A stretch of 64,000 nucleotides of DNA from Nostoc sp. UHCC 0702 (GTDB lineage Bacteria; Cyanobacteriota; Cyanobacteriia; Cyanobacteriales; Nostocaceae): the NCBI GenBank assembly GCA_017164015.1, contig CP071065.1, positions 809,409 to 873,408 on the forward strand, read 5' to 3'. Position 1 is the first letter of the stretch. The number at the start of each line of letters is the position of its first letter. The notes under the pieces were generated by a model that searched no databases, was not told where the DNA came from, and worked only from the letters and a program-made list of their open reading frames with translations. Shown here piece by piece: positions 9,501-18,292 of the stretch. A program made the translations under genes and the position numbers.

Positions 9501-12293
9501 GATAAATCTAGTAGTCGCCAATCAGAATGTTTAGTCATGCATTCGTATTACGCATTTATATGGCACTGGAAAGAGTTGATAAATGACAAAGCGGCACAAG
9601 AGCAATTATTAAATACTGTTAAACAAGGGATAGATAGGGGAAATAATGAATATGTTTGTTATATTTGCATAGACTATTGCTTAATAAAGCTTTTTGGAGG
9701 ATGTAATTTACAACAGCTTGAAGACGATTATATAAAATACACTAAATTAATCAAAAAGCTTAACCAAGAATATTCAATAAATTATATAGAAATATGCAAA
9801 AAAATTGTTGAAAATTTAAAACAGATCGAAGAGAATAAATATTTTATATTAGTTGGAAATTCTCAAGCTCAAGAAGAAAGAGCCATTGAAAAATATATTA
9901 ATGAAAGGAATAACTGGTTATTATTTCTTTACTATTTTAGTAAAACATATATTTTATATCTTTTTAAAGATTATATTCATGCTTGTACTAACGGAATTAA
10001 TGCTGAAAAATACGTAAAATCTTCTAGCGCATATTTAACGGTTCCACAGCATAAGTTTTATTCATCTCTTGCTTTTATTGCTTATTATAATAATTGTGAT
10101 GTCAAGCAACAAAAAAAAATAATTGAGCAAGTAGATAAAAATCAAAATAGTATGAAAATATGGGCTAACCATTGCCCTGAAAATTTTCAACATAAATATG
10201 ATTTAGTGGCTGCTGAAAAAGCGCGACTTTTAGGACAATATTGGCAAGCTGAAGAACTTTATGAACAAGCTATTCAAGGTGCTAAAAAATATGAATTTAT
10301 TCACGAAGAAGCTTTGGCTTATGAACGAGCCGCAGAATTTTATCTTGACCTTGGTAGAGAAGAAATTGGTCAGTTGTATTTGAGAAATGCCCACCATTGT
10401 TACACTCGGTGGGGCGCTAAAGCCAAAGTCAAACAATTAGAAGACGAATATCCACAATATTTTATAGTAAGTACAAATCAAGAGAAAGCTAATAACTTCA
10501 GCACAACTATCTCGACTACTGGTAATCATGGAGAATTACTGGATTTAACAACGGTTATTAAAGCATCTCAAGCCCTAGCTGAAGAAATTGTTCTGAGCAA
10601 ATTGCTGGCAAAGTTGATGAAAATCATGATTGAGAATGCAGGCGCTGAAAAAGGCTTTCTGCTTCTGCATGATCATAAAAACTGGGTGATTGAAGCGATC
10701 GCCACAGTGGATGCTGATGATGTTACCATACTACAATTTATCCCAGTAGATTCACTAAATGGCTCCACCCAGACTCCCTTACTCTCAACCGCCATCATCA
10801 ACTATGTCGCCCGCACCCAAGAAAACGTAGTTCTCAATGATGCTACTCGTGAAGGACAATTTATCCGTGACTCCTATATTGTCGCCACTCAACCTAAATC
10901 AATTCTTTGCATTCCCCTACTCAATCAGGGGAAATTAAGTGGCATTGTATATTTAGAAAATAATCTGACAACGGGAGCGTTTACGCCAGATCGCGTCCAA
11001 ATCTTAAATATCCTTTCTAGCCAAGCCGCTATTTCTATTGAAAATTCTCGCCTCTACGCAACCCTAGAGCAAAAAGTACAACAGCGTACTCAAGAACTAT
11101 CACAAACCCTGGAAATTCTCAAAGCCACTCAAGCCAAATTAGAATTTGAAAACGCTCTGCTCAAAAGTGCGGAACAAGCCTCAACATATGATTATCAAGT
11201 TGGTGGCAGTTTGCCAATTGATGCTCCTACTTATGTGGTGCGATCCGCAGATCGTTATCTCTACAAAGCATTAAAAAACGGAGAGTTTTGTTACATTCTA
11301 AATACTCGACAGATGGGTAAATCAAGTTTGATGGTGCGGATGATGCACCACTTGCAGCAAGAGGATTTTTGTTGTGCCGCCATCGATATGACACGAATTG
11401 GCAACGAAAACATTACCCCAGACCAATGGTACAAGGGATTAGCTGTGGAGTTGTGGCAAAGTTTTGACCTGCTAGATAAAGTTAATTTAAAAGCTTGGTG
11501 GCAAGAGCGGCTAGATATTTCTCCTGTACAGCGATTGAGTAGATTTTTTGAAGAAGTGTTGTTAAGGGAAGTGAAATTACCAGATAATACTCTAGCACCT
11601 AAAATAGTTATCTTTTTAGATGAAATTGATAGTGTTTTAGCTTTAGATTTTCCAGTTAACGACTTCTTTGCCTTAGTTCGCTCTTGCTATAATCAGCGCT
11701 CTATTAATTCCGAGTACAAACGCTTGTGTTTTGCCTTATTTGGTGTTGCCACTCCTGGTGATTTCATCACTGATTATCGGAGAACGCCTTTTAATATTGG
11801 TCAGGCAATTCAGCTACAGGGCTTTCAAATGCATGAAGCTCAACCACTGGTTCAAGGATTAGCAGACAAAGTGAGCAACCCCCAAGCAGTACTCAAAGAA
11901 GTGTTGTTTTGGACTAACGGGCAGCCGTTTTTAACTCAAAAGATTTGTCAACTCATTCGTAGTTTATCATCTTCTCTACCCGAAAATAGTGAAAAAGCAT
12001 GGATTGAAAATTTAATCCGCACACATATTATAGAAAATTGGGAATACCAGGATGAACCAGAACATTTAAGAACAATTCGCGATCGCATCCTCAAAGGCGA
12101 TCGCCAAGCTGCTACAATGCTGGAACTGTATCGACGAATTCTAGAGCAAGGACAGGTGAAGGCAGTTGATAGCCTCGACGAACGAGAATTGATCTTATCA
12201 GGGTTATTAGTCAAGCAAGATAGTTATTTAAAAATCCATAACCGGATTTATGAATTAATTTTTAACAATACTTGGATCGAGCAACATTTATAA
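6501..12293 (+). CDS. Ser/Thr protein kinase + AAA ATPase + GAF + AAA_35 ATPase giant signalling protein
   Basis: The product has 1930 residues from the ATG at 6501, where family homology begins ([13 protein letters not shown]). Order seen: protein kinase (about 10-285) with [12 protein letters not shown] near 130 and DFGIS near 151; AAA ATPase with GYSGIGKSA near 332 and [11 protein letters not shown] near 458; a long helical, TPR-like region to about 1300; GAF (about 1345-1520); a short coiled coil; then an AAA_35-type ATPase (about 1563-1930) with [10 protein letters not shown] and [12 protein letters not shown]. Cyanobacterial kinases of this layout (HstK-like) usually end in a histidine kinase after the GAF. 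Here that module is replaced by the AAA_35 domain, which resembles the genes at 19580 and 22159. Likely a cytoplasmic signal integrator; ligand and targets are unknown. Confidence 0.88.
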   Translation: MTHHQDILQKNYQITEKIYESANSLIYRAIFKLDNRPLILKILKDNYPSPSELTRYKQEYEITRSLNADSIIKAYELQRYKNSLVMLLEDFGGESLKLLISKYKFSLEKFLTIAIKTTESLAAIHAANIIHKDINPANIVYNQETGQLKIIDFGISTRLSQENQTVRNINQLEGTLAYIAPEQTGRMNRGIDYRSDFYSLGISLYELLTNQLPFGTNDPMELVHCHIAQCPKRPDELIFSIPFTVSNIIIKLLAKTPEERYQSALGIKADLETCLQQLKTLGEICQFTLGSQDISDKFHISQKLYGREQEITQLLTTFERVCQGTTEIILVSGYSGIGKSALVNEIHKPITRQRGYFITGKFEQLKRDIPYAAITQAFQDLIVQLLSESETRLQTWKDKILESLEPNAQIIIDVIPQLEKIIGKQPSIEQLGATESQNRFKLFFQRFIRVFSTKEHPLVIFLDDLQWADLSSLKLIDLLMSDADSQYLLMIGAYRDNEVSSTHPLMLTLEQINKAKAKISQISLQPLKLNNIKKLIDDTLGYPIEDSKSLAELVTNKTNGNPFFLNQLLQSLYRDKFLFFDHNKGYWQCNFEKIERIGITDNVVELMVSKIEQLNGNTQNVLKLAACIGSRFDLDVLSLVNRKSQTATARELQPAIQEGLIVPLSDEYKIPLLWSQEGMFINTSEVSDSFIPKLPESIPYQFLHDRVQQAAYALIPEQEKKAVHLQIGRLLIKNSQEDELEEKIFDIVNQINEGSKLITEQSEKDELARLNLQAGKRAKASTAYDTTLRYLNTGLELLTSNSWSLKYQFTLEFYVETLEVLYLNGYFKKVEHLSALVLTKVINTLDKIKIYELQILSYFAQFQLQKATDTAIEALAELDIKISKEVISSYNLENKIKQEHDTFKLLFKEKNIENLADLPMMTDPYKLGVMLILQTVMSATWTTNFPLFVEIILIQLNLCIKYNNPPQAPGTYSCYGMLLCGLINDIDSGYQFGKMALKLLDKSSSRQSECLVMHSYYAFIWHWKELINDKAAQEQLLNTVKQGIDRGNNEYVCYICIDYCLIKLFGGCNLQQLEDDYIKYTKLIKKLNQEYSINYIEICKKIVENLKQIEENKYFILVGNSQAQEERAIEKYINERNNWLLFLYYFSKTYILYLFKDYIHACTNGINAEKYVKSSSAYLTVPQHKFYSSLAFIAYYNNCDVKQQKKIIEQVDKNQNSMKIWANHCPENFQHKYDLVAAEKARLLGQYWQAEELYEQAIQGAKKYEFIHEEALAYERAAEFYLDLGREEIGQLYLRNAHHCYTRWGAKAKVKQLEDEYPQYFIVSTNQEKANNFSTTISTTGNHGELLDLTTVIKASQALAEEIVLSKLLAKLMKIMIENAGAEKGFLLLHDHKNWVIEAIATVDADDVTILQFIPVDSLNGSTQTPLLSTAIINYVARTQENVVLNDATREGQFIRDSYIVATQPKSILCIPLLNQGKLSGIVYLENNLTTGAFTPDRVQILNILSSQAAISIENSRLYATLEQKVQQRTQELSQTLEILKATQAKLEFENALLKSAEQASTYDYQVGGSLPIDAPTYVVRSADRYLYKALKNGEFCYILNTRQMGKSSLMVRMMHHLQQEDFCCAAIDMTRIGNENITPDQWYKGLAVELWQSFDLLDKVNLKAWWQERLDISPVQRLSRFFEEVLLREVKLPDNTLAPKIVIFLDEIDSVLALDFPVNDFFALVRSCYNQRSINSEYKRLCFALFGVATPGDFITDYRRTPFNIGQAIQLQGFQMHEAQPLVQGLADKVSNPQAVLKEVLFWTNGQPFLTQKICQLIRSLSSSLPENSEKAWIENLIRTHIIENWEYQDEPEHLRTIRDRILKGDRQAATMLELYRRILEQGQVKAVDSLDERELILSGLLVKQDSYLKIHNRIYELIFNNTWIEQHL

Positions 12294-12299
12294 TATATA

Positions 12300-12397
12300 G
12301 AAATCTTAAGTGAGTTACGAACAAAAAGATCCCCGACTTCTTCAACAAGCCGGGTATCTGAACCTGTTGGTGTTGGCAAATCAAATAGGATTGCTCT
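12300..12397. repeat. Hairpin repeat, TATAGCAATCCTA family, reverse orientation
   Basis: It carries a CCCCGACTTCTTCAACAAGCCGGG hairpin and ends in CAAATCAAATAGGATTGCT, the complement of the start of the element at 14221. It could act as a bidirectional terminator after the kinase gene. Confidence 0.5.
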
Positions 12398-12401
12398 AGT
12401 T

Positions 12402-12568
12402 ATATCATGTCCGCACTTATTACTTATTAAACCCATTGAACCCCACCCCACCAAAGCGTAGCTTTGTTTCCCCTCCCCGTTGACGGGGAGGGGACTAAGG
12501 GGAGCCACTGGCGTGTGGGGTGCAATGACTGTGGGAATCGTAACTACTAATTAACCGGACTTGATATT
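12402..12568. repeat. MITE-like element, ATATCATGTCCG family (copy 1)
   Basis: It starts ATATCATGTCCGCACTTATT and ends AACTACTAATTAACCGGACTTGATAT. The interior has CCCCACCCCACCAAAGC and a hairpin CCCCTCCCCGTTGACGGGGAGGGG. The same layout recurs at 28593, 28911 and 62606. The rest of the gap to 12711 shows nothing recognisable. Confidence 0.7.
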
Positions 12569-12711
12569 ACTGCCTTGCTGGAATCAACAGCGGGGTTTTC
12601 AGCTTCGTGATCGAGATTTAGTACTGCTGGGTTAAAGCCCTGCAAGGATCAGGTCGGGGTGCAAACAAATTAAATCAATATAAATTTAGAAAATTTTTAC
12701 TTTTAAACATC

Positions 12712-14121
12712 ATGGTTTTTAACTTAAATGAGGCAATTAAAATTGCTAACCAAGCAGTTTTAACAAAGTGTTATAGAAGCTTAAGTGATGTGGAAATAAT
12801 TGTACTTAAAGGAGCTTGGGAACGAGATGAATATGATCAAATCGCAGCTAAAAACCAGTATGCCACAACTTACATTAGTCAAGATGTCGCGCCAAAACTT
12901 TGGAAATTGCTGACAGATGCTTTAGGAGAAAAAGTCAAAAAAAGTAATTTTAAGGAAGCTTTAAAACGACATTGGGAAAAGCAATTAAAAAATGAATTTT
13001 ACTTCCTAAATACACAATCAACAAGTGTTAACAGCCTACAGCGCAATGGCAAGGTTAAAGAAGCTATTGCACCTACATATTTAACCCAAGCTAAACCCAG
13101 TTTACTAACTCCAGAATTATACGTGGAGCGCTTTCCCATTGAAATGCTCTGCTACGAAAGTCTGTTGCAACCTGGTTCTCTGATTCGGATCAAAGCACCT
13201 AAACTAATGGGTAAAACCTCTTTGATGGAACGGGTATTAGTTAAACTAGCAAAGCAGGGTTATCGCACAATCAGTTTAAGTTTGGAGATGGCAGATCGAA
13301 AAACTCACTTTACCAACCTGAATAAATTTTTGCGTTGGTTTTGTCTCAATCTCAGTCGAGAACTCAGCTTACCCAATCAGTTAGATAAGTATTGGGATGA
13401 AGAAGGTATGGGTGCTAAGGTAAGTTGCACAACTTATTTAGAAGAATACCTATTGGCTGATGCTGAAAGTCCGCTAGTTCTATATCTAGATGATGTGGAC
13501 GCACTTTTCCCTTATCCTGAAGTTTACGAAGACTTTTTTGGCTTGTTGCGCTCTTGGTATGAAAAAGCTAGAAGCCGGGAAAACTGGAAAAAGCTACGAC
13601 TAGCGATCGCTCACGCTACCGACGTTTATATCCGGTTAAATATTAATCAGTCGCCTTTTAATGTCGGCTTACCCATTGAATTACCAGAATTAACTAGAGA
13701 GCAAGTGGAGATATTTACCCGACAATATGGATTAGCGACAGACGCATCTGTTGTAGACCCCTTAATGCAATTGGTAGGTGGTCATCCTTATCTGTTGCAG
13801 CAGGCATTTTCTCACCTCAAAAGTTACCCCTATATTACCCTTGAGCAATTGTTAGCAGAGGCTCCAACAGATGCAGGTATTTATGGTCATCATTTGCGAG
13901 AATATTGGTTGAGTTTGCAACAAGAACCAAAACTCATGGCAGCATTTCAAACAGTGGTTACTTCTCGCAAACCAGTCCGATTGGAAACAATATCAGCTTA
14001 TCAGTTACAGAGTATGGGTTTAGTTAAGCTTTCGGGTAATCAAGTAGAGCCACGCTGTCAGTTATATCGTAGTTATTTTAGCGATATTATGATGATTTCA
14101 GTAAATGTAAATGGAAATTAA
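12712..14121 (+). CDS. vMAP-like N-terminal HTH + AAA_35-type ATPase
   Basis: The product has 469 residues. The first ~95 (NLNEAIKIANQAVLTKCYRSLSD...) match the helix-turn-helix found at the start of cyanobacterial vWA-MoxR-associated proteins. An AAA_35-like NTPase follows, with APKLMGKTSL near 161 (P-loop), LVLYLDDVDALF near 254 (Walker B), and the family signature [14 protein letters not shown]. The tail is a small winged-helix-like region. Such proteins belong to NTPase signalling systems thought to act in biological conflict or programmed responses; the partner protease or effector is not seen here. The last 171 codons are copied almost unchanged at 16225-16737, downstream of a toxin-antitoxin pair and XisI/XisH. 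Confidence 0.8.
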   Translation: MVFNLNEAIKIANQAVLTKCYRSLSDVEIIVLKGAWERDEYDQIAAKNQYATTYISQDVAPKLWKLLTDALGEKVKKSNFKEALKRHWEKQLKNEFYFLNTQSTSVNSLQRNGKVKEAIAPTYLTQAKPSLLTPELYVERFPIEMLCYESLLQPGSLIRIKAPKLMGKTSLMERVLVKLAKQGYRTISLSLEMADRKTHFTNLNKFLRWFCLNLSRELSLPNQLDKYWDEEGMGAKVSCTTYLEEYLLADAESPLVLYLDDVDALFPYPEVYEDFFGLLRSWYEKARSRENWKKLRLAIAHATDVYIRLNINQSPFNVGLPIELPELTREQVEIFTRQYGLATDASVVDPLMQLVGGHPYLLQQAFSHLKSYPYITLEQLLAEAPTDAGIYGHHLREYWLSLQQEPKLMAAFQTVVTSRKPVRLETISAYQLQSMGLVKLSGNQVEPRCQLYRSYFSDIMMISVNVNGN

Positions 14122-14220
14122 CTATCGGTATAAAGCTGGTGTTTCGCTATCGCTTTTTGTGGTCAAGGTTGCAGCCTGTGATTTTTTGATAAAATAAGGC
14201 TATAATTATTAAACTAGTGT

Positions 14221-14331
14221 TATATAGCAATCCTATTTGATTTATGAGAATTGAAAGCTTCAGATACCCGACTTCTTTTAGAAGTCGGGTATGTTGTTTT
14301 TCACGAATGATTTAGGACTGCTATAATATAG
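14221..14331. repeat. Hairpin repeat, TATAGCAATCCTA family
   Basis: The ends are inverted: TATAGCAATCCTATTTGATTTATGA and TCACGAATGATTTAGGACTGCTATA. The centre is a strong hairpin, ACCCGACTTCT/AGAAGTCGGGT (14266-14290), that could terminate transcription. The remainder of the gap 14122-14440 is AT-rich with no gene seen. Confidence 0.65.
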
Positions 14332-14440
14332 AAAATGCTGTGCTGATTAGTTGTGATTCTGTTTTTGCTAATTACTCAGTCAAAGTTGAATGGTAGTTTA
14401 TTTTTTTTGGGGAAAAATCAGGTTTTCAGGAATGTAACTT

Positions 14441-14794
14441 ATGCAATTGGAAGACTATTTCGACTTTCAACGTCCCGATGATATTCGGGTGAAAGGAACA
14501 AGGATCGGCATTGAAACGATTCTATATGATTTCATCCATCGCGCACGCACTCCCGAAGAAATCGCCCAAGCTTATCCATCTTTAAAATTAGAACAGGTTT
14601 ATGCCACTATTCTTTATTACCTGCATAATCAGGAAGTGGTCAGTCAGTATGTTGCTAACTGGCTAGAATCGAGCCATCAACAATGGAAAACTCAACAACT
14701 CAATCCTACTCCTACCATGCTCCGATTACAAAAGCTCAGAGCAGAAAAAGAAGCGAATAAAAGGGCGAATGACTCTCAAGTATCTGCTAGATGA
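14441..14794 (+). CDS. DUF433 family antitoxin
   Basis: The product has 117 residues. It opens with a conserved pattern of DUF433 proteins: a short N-terminal strand region, then DIRVKGTRIGIETILYDF and a helix-turn-helix (RTPEEIAQAYPSLKLEQVYATILYYL). The charged C-terminal tail (QKLRAEKEANKRAND) is probably the toxin-binding part. CAGGAATGTAACTT gives a ribosome site before ATG 14441. It overlaps the next gene by 26 bp, typical for an antitoxin-toxin pair. Predicted role: DNA-binding autorepressor that neutralises the DUF5615 protein. Confidence 0.85.
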   Translation: MQLEDYFDFQRPDDIRVKGTRIGIETILYDFIHRARTPEEIAQAYPSLKLEQVYATILYYLHNQEVVSQYVANWLESSHQQWKTQQLNPTPTMLRLQKLRAEKEANKRANDSQVSAR

Positions 14795-15155
14795 AAATGT
14801 CGATCATAGTTATAAAATTCAATTGATTCGACGCAACCGAGAGCTAGTGATTTGGGTTGTTGGTGAACCTAGCGCACCTCCTAGAGGGACTTTAGACCCA
14901 GAAATATTATATTGGTGTGAAGAATATAATTTTGTTCTGGTGACAAATAATCGGACATCCATGCCTGTTCATTTAGCTGAACATATAGCGAAAAATCATC
15001 ATATACCAGGAATTTTTATTTTGAATAATAAGTTGAGTATAGGTCAAAATATTGATGAGTTAATTTTTCTGGCTGAAGCATCATTTGAGAACGAATATCA
15101 AGACCAAATTGTTCATTTACCCTATAGTTATTCATTGCCTTCAGAGTTAATTTAA
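14769..15155 (+). CDS. DUF5615 PIN-like toxin
   Basis: The product has 128 residues. It starts with KYLLDENVDHSY, the acidic strand of the PIN-like DUF5615/Mut7-C fold. DPEILYWCEEYNFVLVTNNRTSMP follows, carrying the conserved acidic and VTNN positions, and GIFILNN comes later. The family is predicted to cut RNA as a toxin. It overlaps the DUF433 antitoxin gene by 26 bp, so the pair is one translational unit. It lies between two direct copies of a vMAP-like gene segment. Confidence 0.85.
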   Translation: MTLKYLLDENVDHSYKIQLIRRNRELVIWVVGEPSAPPRGTLDPEILYWCEEYNFVLVTNNRTSMPVHLAEHIAKNHHIPGIFILNNKLSIGQNIDELIFLAEASFENEYQDQIVHLPYSYSLPSELI

Positions 15156-15347
15156 CTCTACTTTCGCACTGATGTAAAAGCGATCGCTCCCTCATTTCCT
15201 AACTCTACATAATTACCATTGCCTTTGTTTGTCAAAGAGCGAAAACTTCAAGCGATGGCTATAAAGTAGTCATTTCACAAATTTCTGCGATACCCCACGT
15301 CTAGATTACTTCCCTAATTGCCGTAGGTTTCCTGACTCCTATGTGCT

Positions 15348-15677
15348 TCAACTAGCAGCAAAGTCAGTAAATTTCCGTTTGTATGGGGCTTTAAAACCCA
15401 AAACTATATCTTGTTTAGGAACTCCAGCTTCTACTAATTCATTAGCCACTCCGATTTCCGTTCCATCGCGTTCGATCCAAATTTTGCCATCTTTAATTTC
15501 TACGTAAATAATACAACCAAATATTCGCGTTAGCTCTTGCCAACCAATATTAAGAACTTGATAGCGATCGCGCTCCGTATCAAATATCAATTTGACTTCT
15601 GTCTGACTATTTGAGCGATTTTTTGCGTGACTTTCAAGAATTTTTTGGACTATTTCTTTGTAATTCAGTCTCTCCAT
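15348..15677 (-). CDS. xisI: XisI, fdxN element excision controlling factor family
   Basis: The product has 109 residues and matches the XisI family along its length: ERLNYKEIVQKILESHA, the EVKLIFDTERDRYQVLNIGW strand, GCIIYVEIKDGKIWIERDGTE and KQDIVLGFKAP. In Anabaena, XisH and XisI are needed with the recombinase XisF for excision of the fdxN element, but the pair is widespread in cyanobacteria without any element. It overlaps xisH by 13 bp on the same strand. No recombinase is present nearby, so a role in excision is unproved. The pair may act as a stand-alone module. Confidence 0.9.
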   Translation of the reverse strand: MERLNYKEIVQKILESHAKNRSNSQTEVKLIFDTERDRYQVLNIGWQELTRIFGCIIYVEIKDGKIWIERDGTEIGVANELVEAGVPKQDIVLGFKAPYKRKFTDFAAS

Positions 15678-16081
15678 ATAACAATCTCCTCTTGATCTGG
15701 GTTAAAAATCAGTAATTTTAGTTGATATTCGCCAATAATTCTTTGAATAAACTTCCGACTAAAGAACTCATCATAAACATCTACCGGAACGGCCAAATAC
15801 AAAATCCGAGCAGGTTCGATCAACCTCAATGCTGAACGGTAGTTGAGACATTGACCAAGAGCTAGGTGAAATTCAGTTACGTCTGAGGCTCCTAAAAAGG
15901 ATTTTATCTCTACTGCTATTTTTTTACCAGTTTTTTCAGCAGCTAAAATTCTCTCTGCTGTTAAGTCTATGTAAAAATCAACATCCTCAACTTGAATAAA
16001 TAGATGCTCGTCAGTAATTGTCCATCCATCTTTTGCCAGGGCTGTTTTAACTGTATTATGAAATAAATCTTTAGCTGGCAT
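15665..16081 (-). CDS. xisH: XisH, fdxN element excision controlling factor (PD-(D/E)XK-like)
   Basis: The product has 138 residues, full length for XisH. Seen: MPAKDLFHNTVKTALAKDGW, FYIDLTAERILAAEK, AVEIKSFLGASDVTEFHLALGQ and the end NPDQEEIVIWRD. The D...E-x-K pattern (YIDL / VEIKSF) fits a restriction-endonuclease-like fold, as is thought for this family. It is first in the xisH-xisI operon, with overlapping stop and start. The gene runs against the flanking toxin-antitoxin and vMAP-like copies, so it is an independent cassette. Confidence 0.9.
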   Translation of the reverse strand: MPAKDLFHNTVKTALAKDGWTITDEHLFIQVEDVDFYIDLTAERILAAEKTGKKIAVEIKSFLGASDVTEFHLALGQCLNYRSALRLIEPARILYLAVPVDVYDEFFSRKFIQRIIGEYQLKLLIFNPDQEEIVIWRD

Positions 16082-16118
16082 ACATAAATTAAATTTATTT
16101 AACCACTAGTTGTAGCAT

Positions 16119-16232
16119 AAAGCGATCGCCCTTCCATTTCCCAAAGTAATCGCCCTCATCAAACAAAAAGCGATCACCCCTCAATTTCCCATCATAAAAG
16201 CGATCGCCCTTCCAAATCCCCAAAGCGATCGC
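16119..16232. repeat. Cluster of HIP1-centred short repeats
   Basis: Four or five units of the form aaAGCGATCGCCCTTCCATTTCCC, some with mutated HIP1 cores, stand in a row. The last GCGATCGC (16225-16232) is exactly where homology to the vMAP-like gene begins. Confidence 0.6.
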
Positions 16233-16737
16233 TCATGCTACTGACGTTTATATCCGCTTAAATATTAATCAGTCGCCTTTTAATGTCGGCTTACCCATTG
16301 AGTTGCCAGAATTAACTAGAGAGCAGGTGCAGATATTTGCCCGACAATATGGATTAGCAGCAGACGCATCTATTGTAGACCCCTTAATGCAATTGGTAGG
16401 TGGTCATCCTTATCTGTTGCAACAGGCATTTTCTCACCTCAAAAGTTACCCCTATATTACCCTTGAGCAATTGTTAGCAGAGGCTCCAACAGATGCAGGT
16501 ATTTATGGTCATCATTTGCGAGAATATTGGTTGAGTTTGCAACAAGAACCAAAACTCATGGCAGCATTTCAAACAGTGGTTACTTCTCGCAAACCAGTCC
16601 GATTGGAAACAATATCAGCTTATCAGTTACAGAGTATGGGTTTAGTTAAGCTTTCGGGTAATCAAGTAGAGCCACGCTGTCAGTTATATCGTAGTTATTT
16701 TAGCGATATTATGATGATTTCAGTAAATGTAAATTGA
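16225..16737 (+). pseudogene. 3' fragment of the vMAP-like AAA_35 gene
   Basis: It corresponds base for base, with no indel, to 13603-14112 of the gene at 12712-14121 (constant offset 2622). Identity is lower in the first 150 bases and nearly complete in the last 350. It keeps [16 protein letters not shown] but lacks the HTH, P-loop and Walker B, so it cannot be a working ATPase. The reading frame is open to a TGA at 16735. No start codon with a ribosome site is seen. Confidence 0.85.
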
Positions 16738-16804
16738 CATTAACTACTAAAAAGCGATGTCTATGACGGACTGCACCTACGCTTTCTTATTGTTGGTAAT
16801 ATTA

Positions 16805-16850
16805 GGCTATAATAAGAGATATAGCAATCCTAAATGATTCATGAGAAAAC
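16805..16850. repeat. Left end of a TATAGCAATCCTA-family repeat
   Basis: ATATAGCAATCCTAAATGATTCATGAGAA matches the left arm of the element at 14221. The right arm is missing; a TTTTCAAACACCCTC motif nearby resembles the end of the 5929 element. Confidence 0.45.
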
Positions 16851-16929
16851 ACCATATTCATAAAGTTTGGGGAAGTCAAAATTTTGACTCCCTAAAAATT
16901 TTCAAACACCCTCTAAGAGTGTGAAAATA

Positions 16930-17874
16930 TTATGCAACATTACCTACTAAACTATCAACACTTGCAGTTCCCATGACTAATAGTAAAATTTCAGACGAGG
17001 GAACTTTGCTTGTGATCTTGATACTTCCATCTGTACCAAGCACATATTCTTGGATTAGATTCTCTACATTCAGATAAAAAGGCCAAATAGACGTGGCTTT
17101 ATTACTTCTTAGAGCGTTTAGCATATCACTGTTATAATGTCCAAAGCTGTGTAGCTCCAACATCATACCAGATACTGCCAATATCCTATTACAAATATAT
17201 TTTAAAATTCCATCATTACCAAACAAACTATCCCATGTAACTGTACCTGGGCCAGTAAGCCATCCATTACCATTGCTTTTGAATGCTTGAGTAAAAACAC
17301 CCTGATTAAACCAACCACCAGCTCTTATGGTTGGGGTTGCTATTTTCTCAAAAGACAGCTTAAATACAAATCGTTTACCTTCCGCTATTTGATTGAATAT
17401 CCGAAAAGATTCGTTAACGACAAAACTTGGAAACGACGGATATAATAATATGTTACTAGGGGCGGGGTACTTTTGAGAGTCAAGCGTAAAATTAAATAAA
17501 CTACCGCCTGCTACGGAATTAGAAATATCAGCACTATTTGGTGAGTACAGAGGAGTCTTAGGCAATCCACCTGGCAAATCGGCTGGTAACCAATTATCTG
17601 GATTTTCAAAGTTTTGCTTGGCGATTTTAACCATATATGAGTCTGGTTGAGATTGAAGAAGTGCTTCATAAGTGCTACTAAAACGAGGTACGTTCTCATT
17701 TATCTCAAACAGGGGTTCGCTACTTGGAATGATATCGAACAGATTAAACAACTCACGATCATCGTGAGGAAGTGAGAAAATGGTTGGAAATAATCTCAAA
17801 CTGGTAAGTTCCAGACGCATTGCGTCAGCAATAGCGCTGTATATAAGTTGTTCGTAAAAATATTGGTCATTCAT
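16930..17874 (-). CDS. Unknown protein, member C of a diverged paralog pair
   Basis: The product has 314 residues from the ATG at 17874 (a TTG six bases earlier is also in frame). I do not recognise a family. It is a diverged paralog of the protein at 18293-19276. Shared features in the same order are LYNFFD/LFNLFDIIP, a DSYMVKIAKQNFENPDNW / DSYLKDIAMKNYENERYW block, NPIYAP/TPLYSP, RAGGWFxQGxFT near residue 200, WDQVFG/WDSLFG, and WPFY near residue 265. No signal peptide is seen. Both end in a hydrophobic region. Both genes point the same way but are 418 bp apart with a MITE between, so one operon is doubtful. Confidence 0.7.
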   Translation of the reverse strand: MNDQYFYEQLIYSAIADAMRLELTSLRLFPTIFSLPHDDRELFNLFDIIPSSEPLFEINENVPRFSSTYEALLQSQPDSYMVKIAKQNFENPDNWLPADLPGGLPKTPLYSPNSADISNSVAGGSLFNFTLDSQKYPAPSNILLYPSFPSFVVNESFRIFNQIAEGKRFVFKLSFEKIATPTIRAGGWFNQGVFTQAFKSNGNGWLTGPGTVTWDSLFGNDGILKYICNRILAVSGMMLELHSFGHYNSDMLNALRSNKATSIWPFYLNVENLIQEYVLGTDGSIKITSKVPSSEILLLVMGTASVDSLVGNVA

Positions 17875-17997
17875 TTTCAAATTACCTGTGTTCTGTTAAT
17901 GTCTTATCAAATCCGGCTGCATCGGAATGATAAAGGTTTTGTTTTTGGCTACTAGTAGAAATAGGTGATTGCTCCGATGCAGCCGGAATCGATATTA

Positions 17998-18193
17998 TAG
18001 GACTTACGCATACTCCACAAATTCTTGGCGCTCTTGGCGTCTTGGCGGTTTGATACAGCAGATTTCATTTGAGTGAGGTACAAAAGGGCGGGCAGGATGC
18101 CCACCCCACAAGGTTTAACATTAAGATGTGTACTTCATTTACTTGCAAACTGCTGTAAATTAAGCTTTTTGGTAATTTTTGCGTAAGTCCTGT
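17998..18193. repeat. MITE-like element, GGACTTACGCA family (copy 1)
   Basis: The ends TAGGACTTACGCA and TTGCGTAAGTCCTG are inverted copies 196 bp apart. The interior has GGCGGGCAGGATGCCCACCCC. Relatives lie at 51689 and 53701. Confidence 0.7.
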
Positions 18194-18292
18194 ATTACCT
18201 GTATTTGCAAATCCGAAACACCTGACTACAATCTTTTAAAGAAAAACACAACCCACTACAGGGGCTGTGCTCTCTGTAATCCATAACGAGGA

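Noticed and set aside
12248..12508. 86-codon minus-strand ORF
   Set aside because: It covers two repeat elements and the end of the kinase gene.
15348..16081. A complete fdxN-type excision element
   Set aside because: XisH and XisI are present but no XisF-type recombinase or paired att sites; only homologous direct repeats flank the area.
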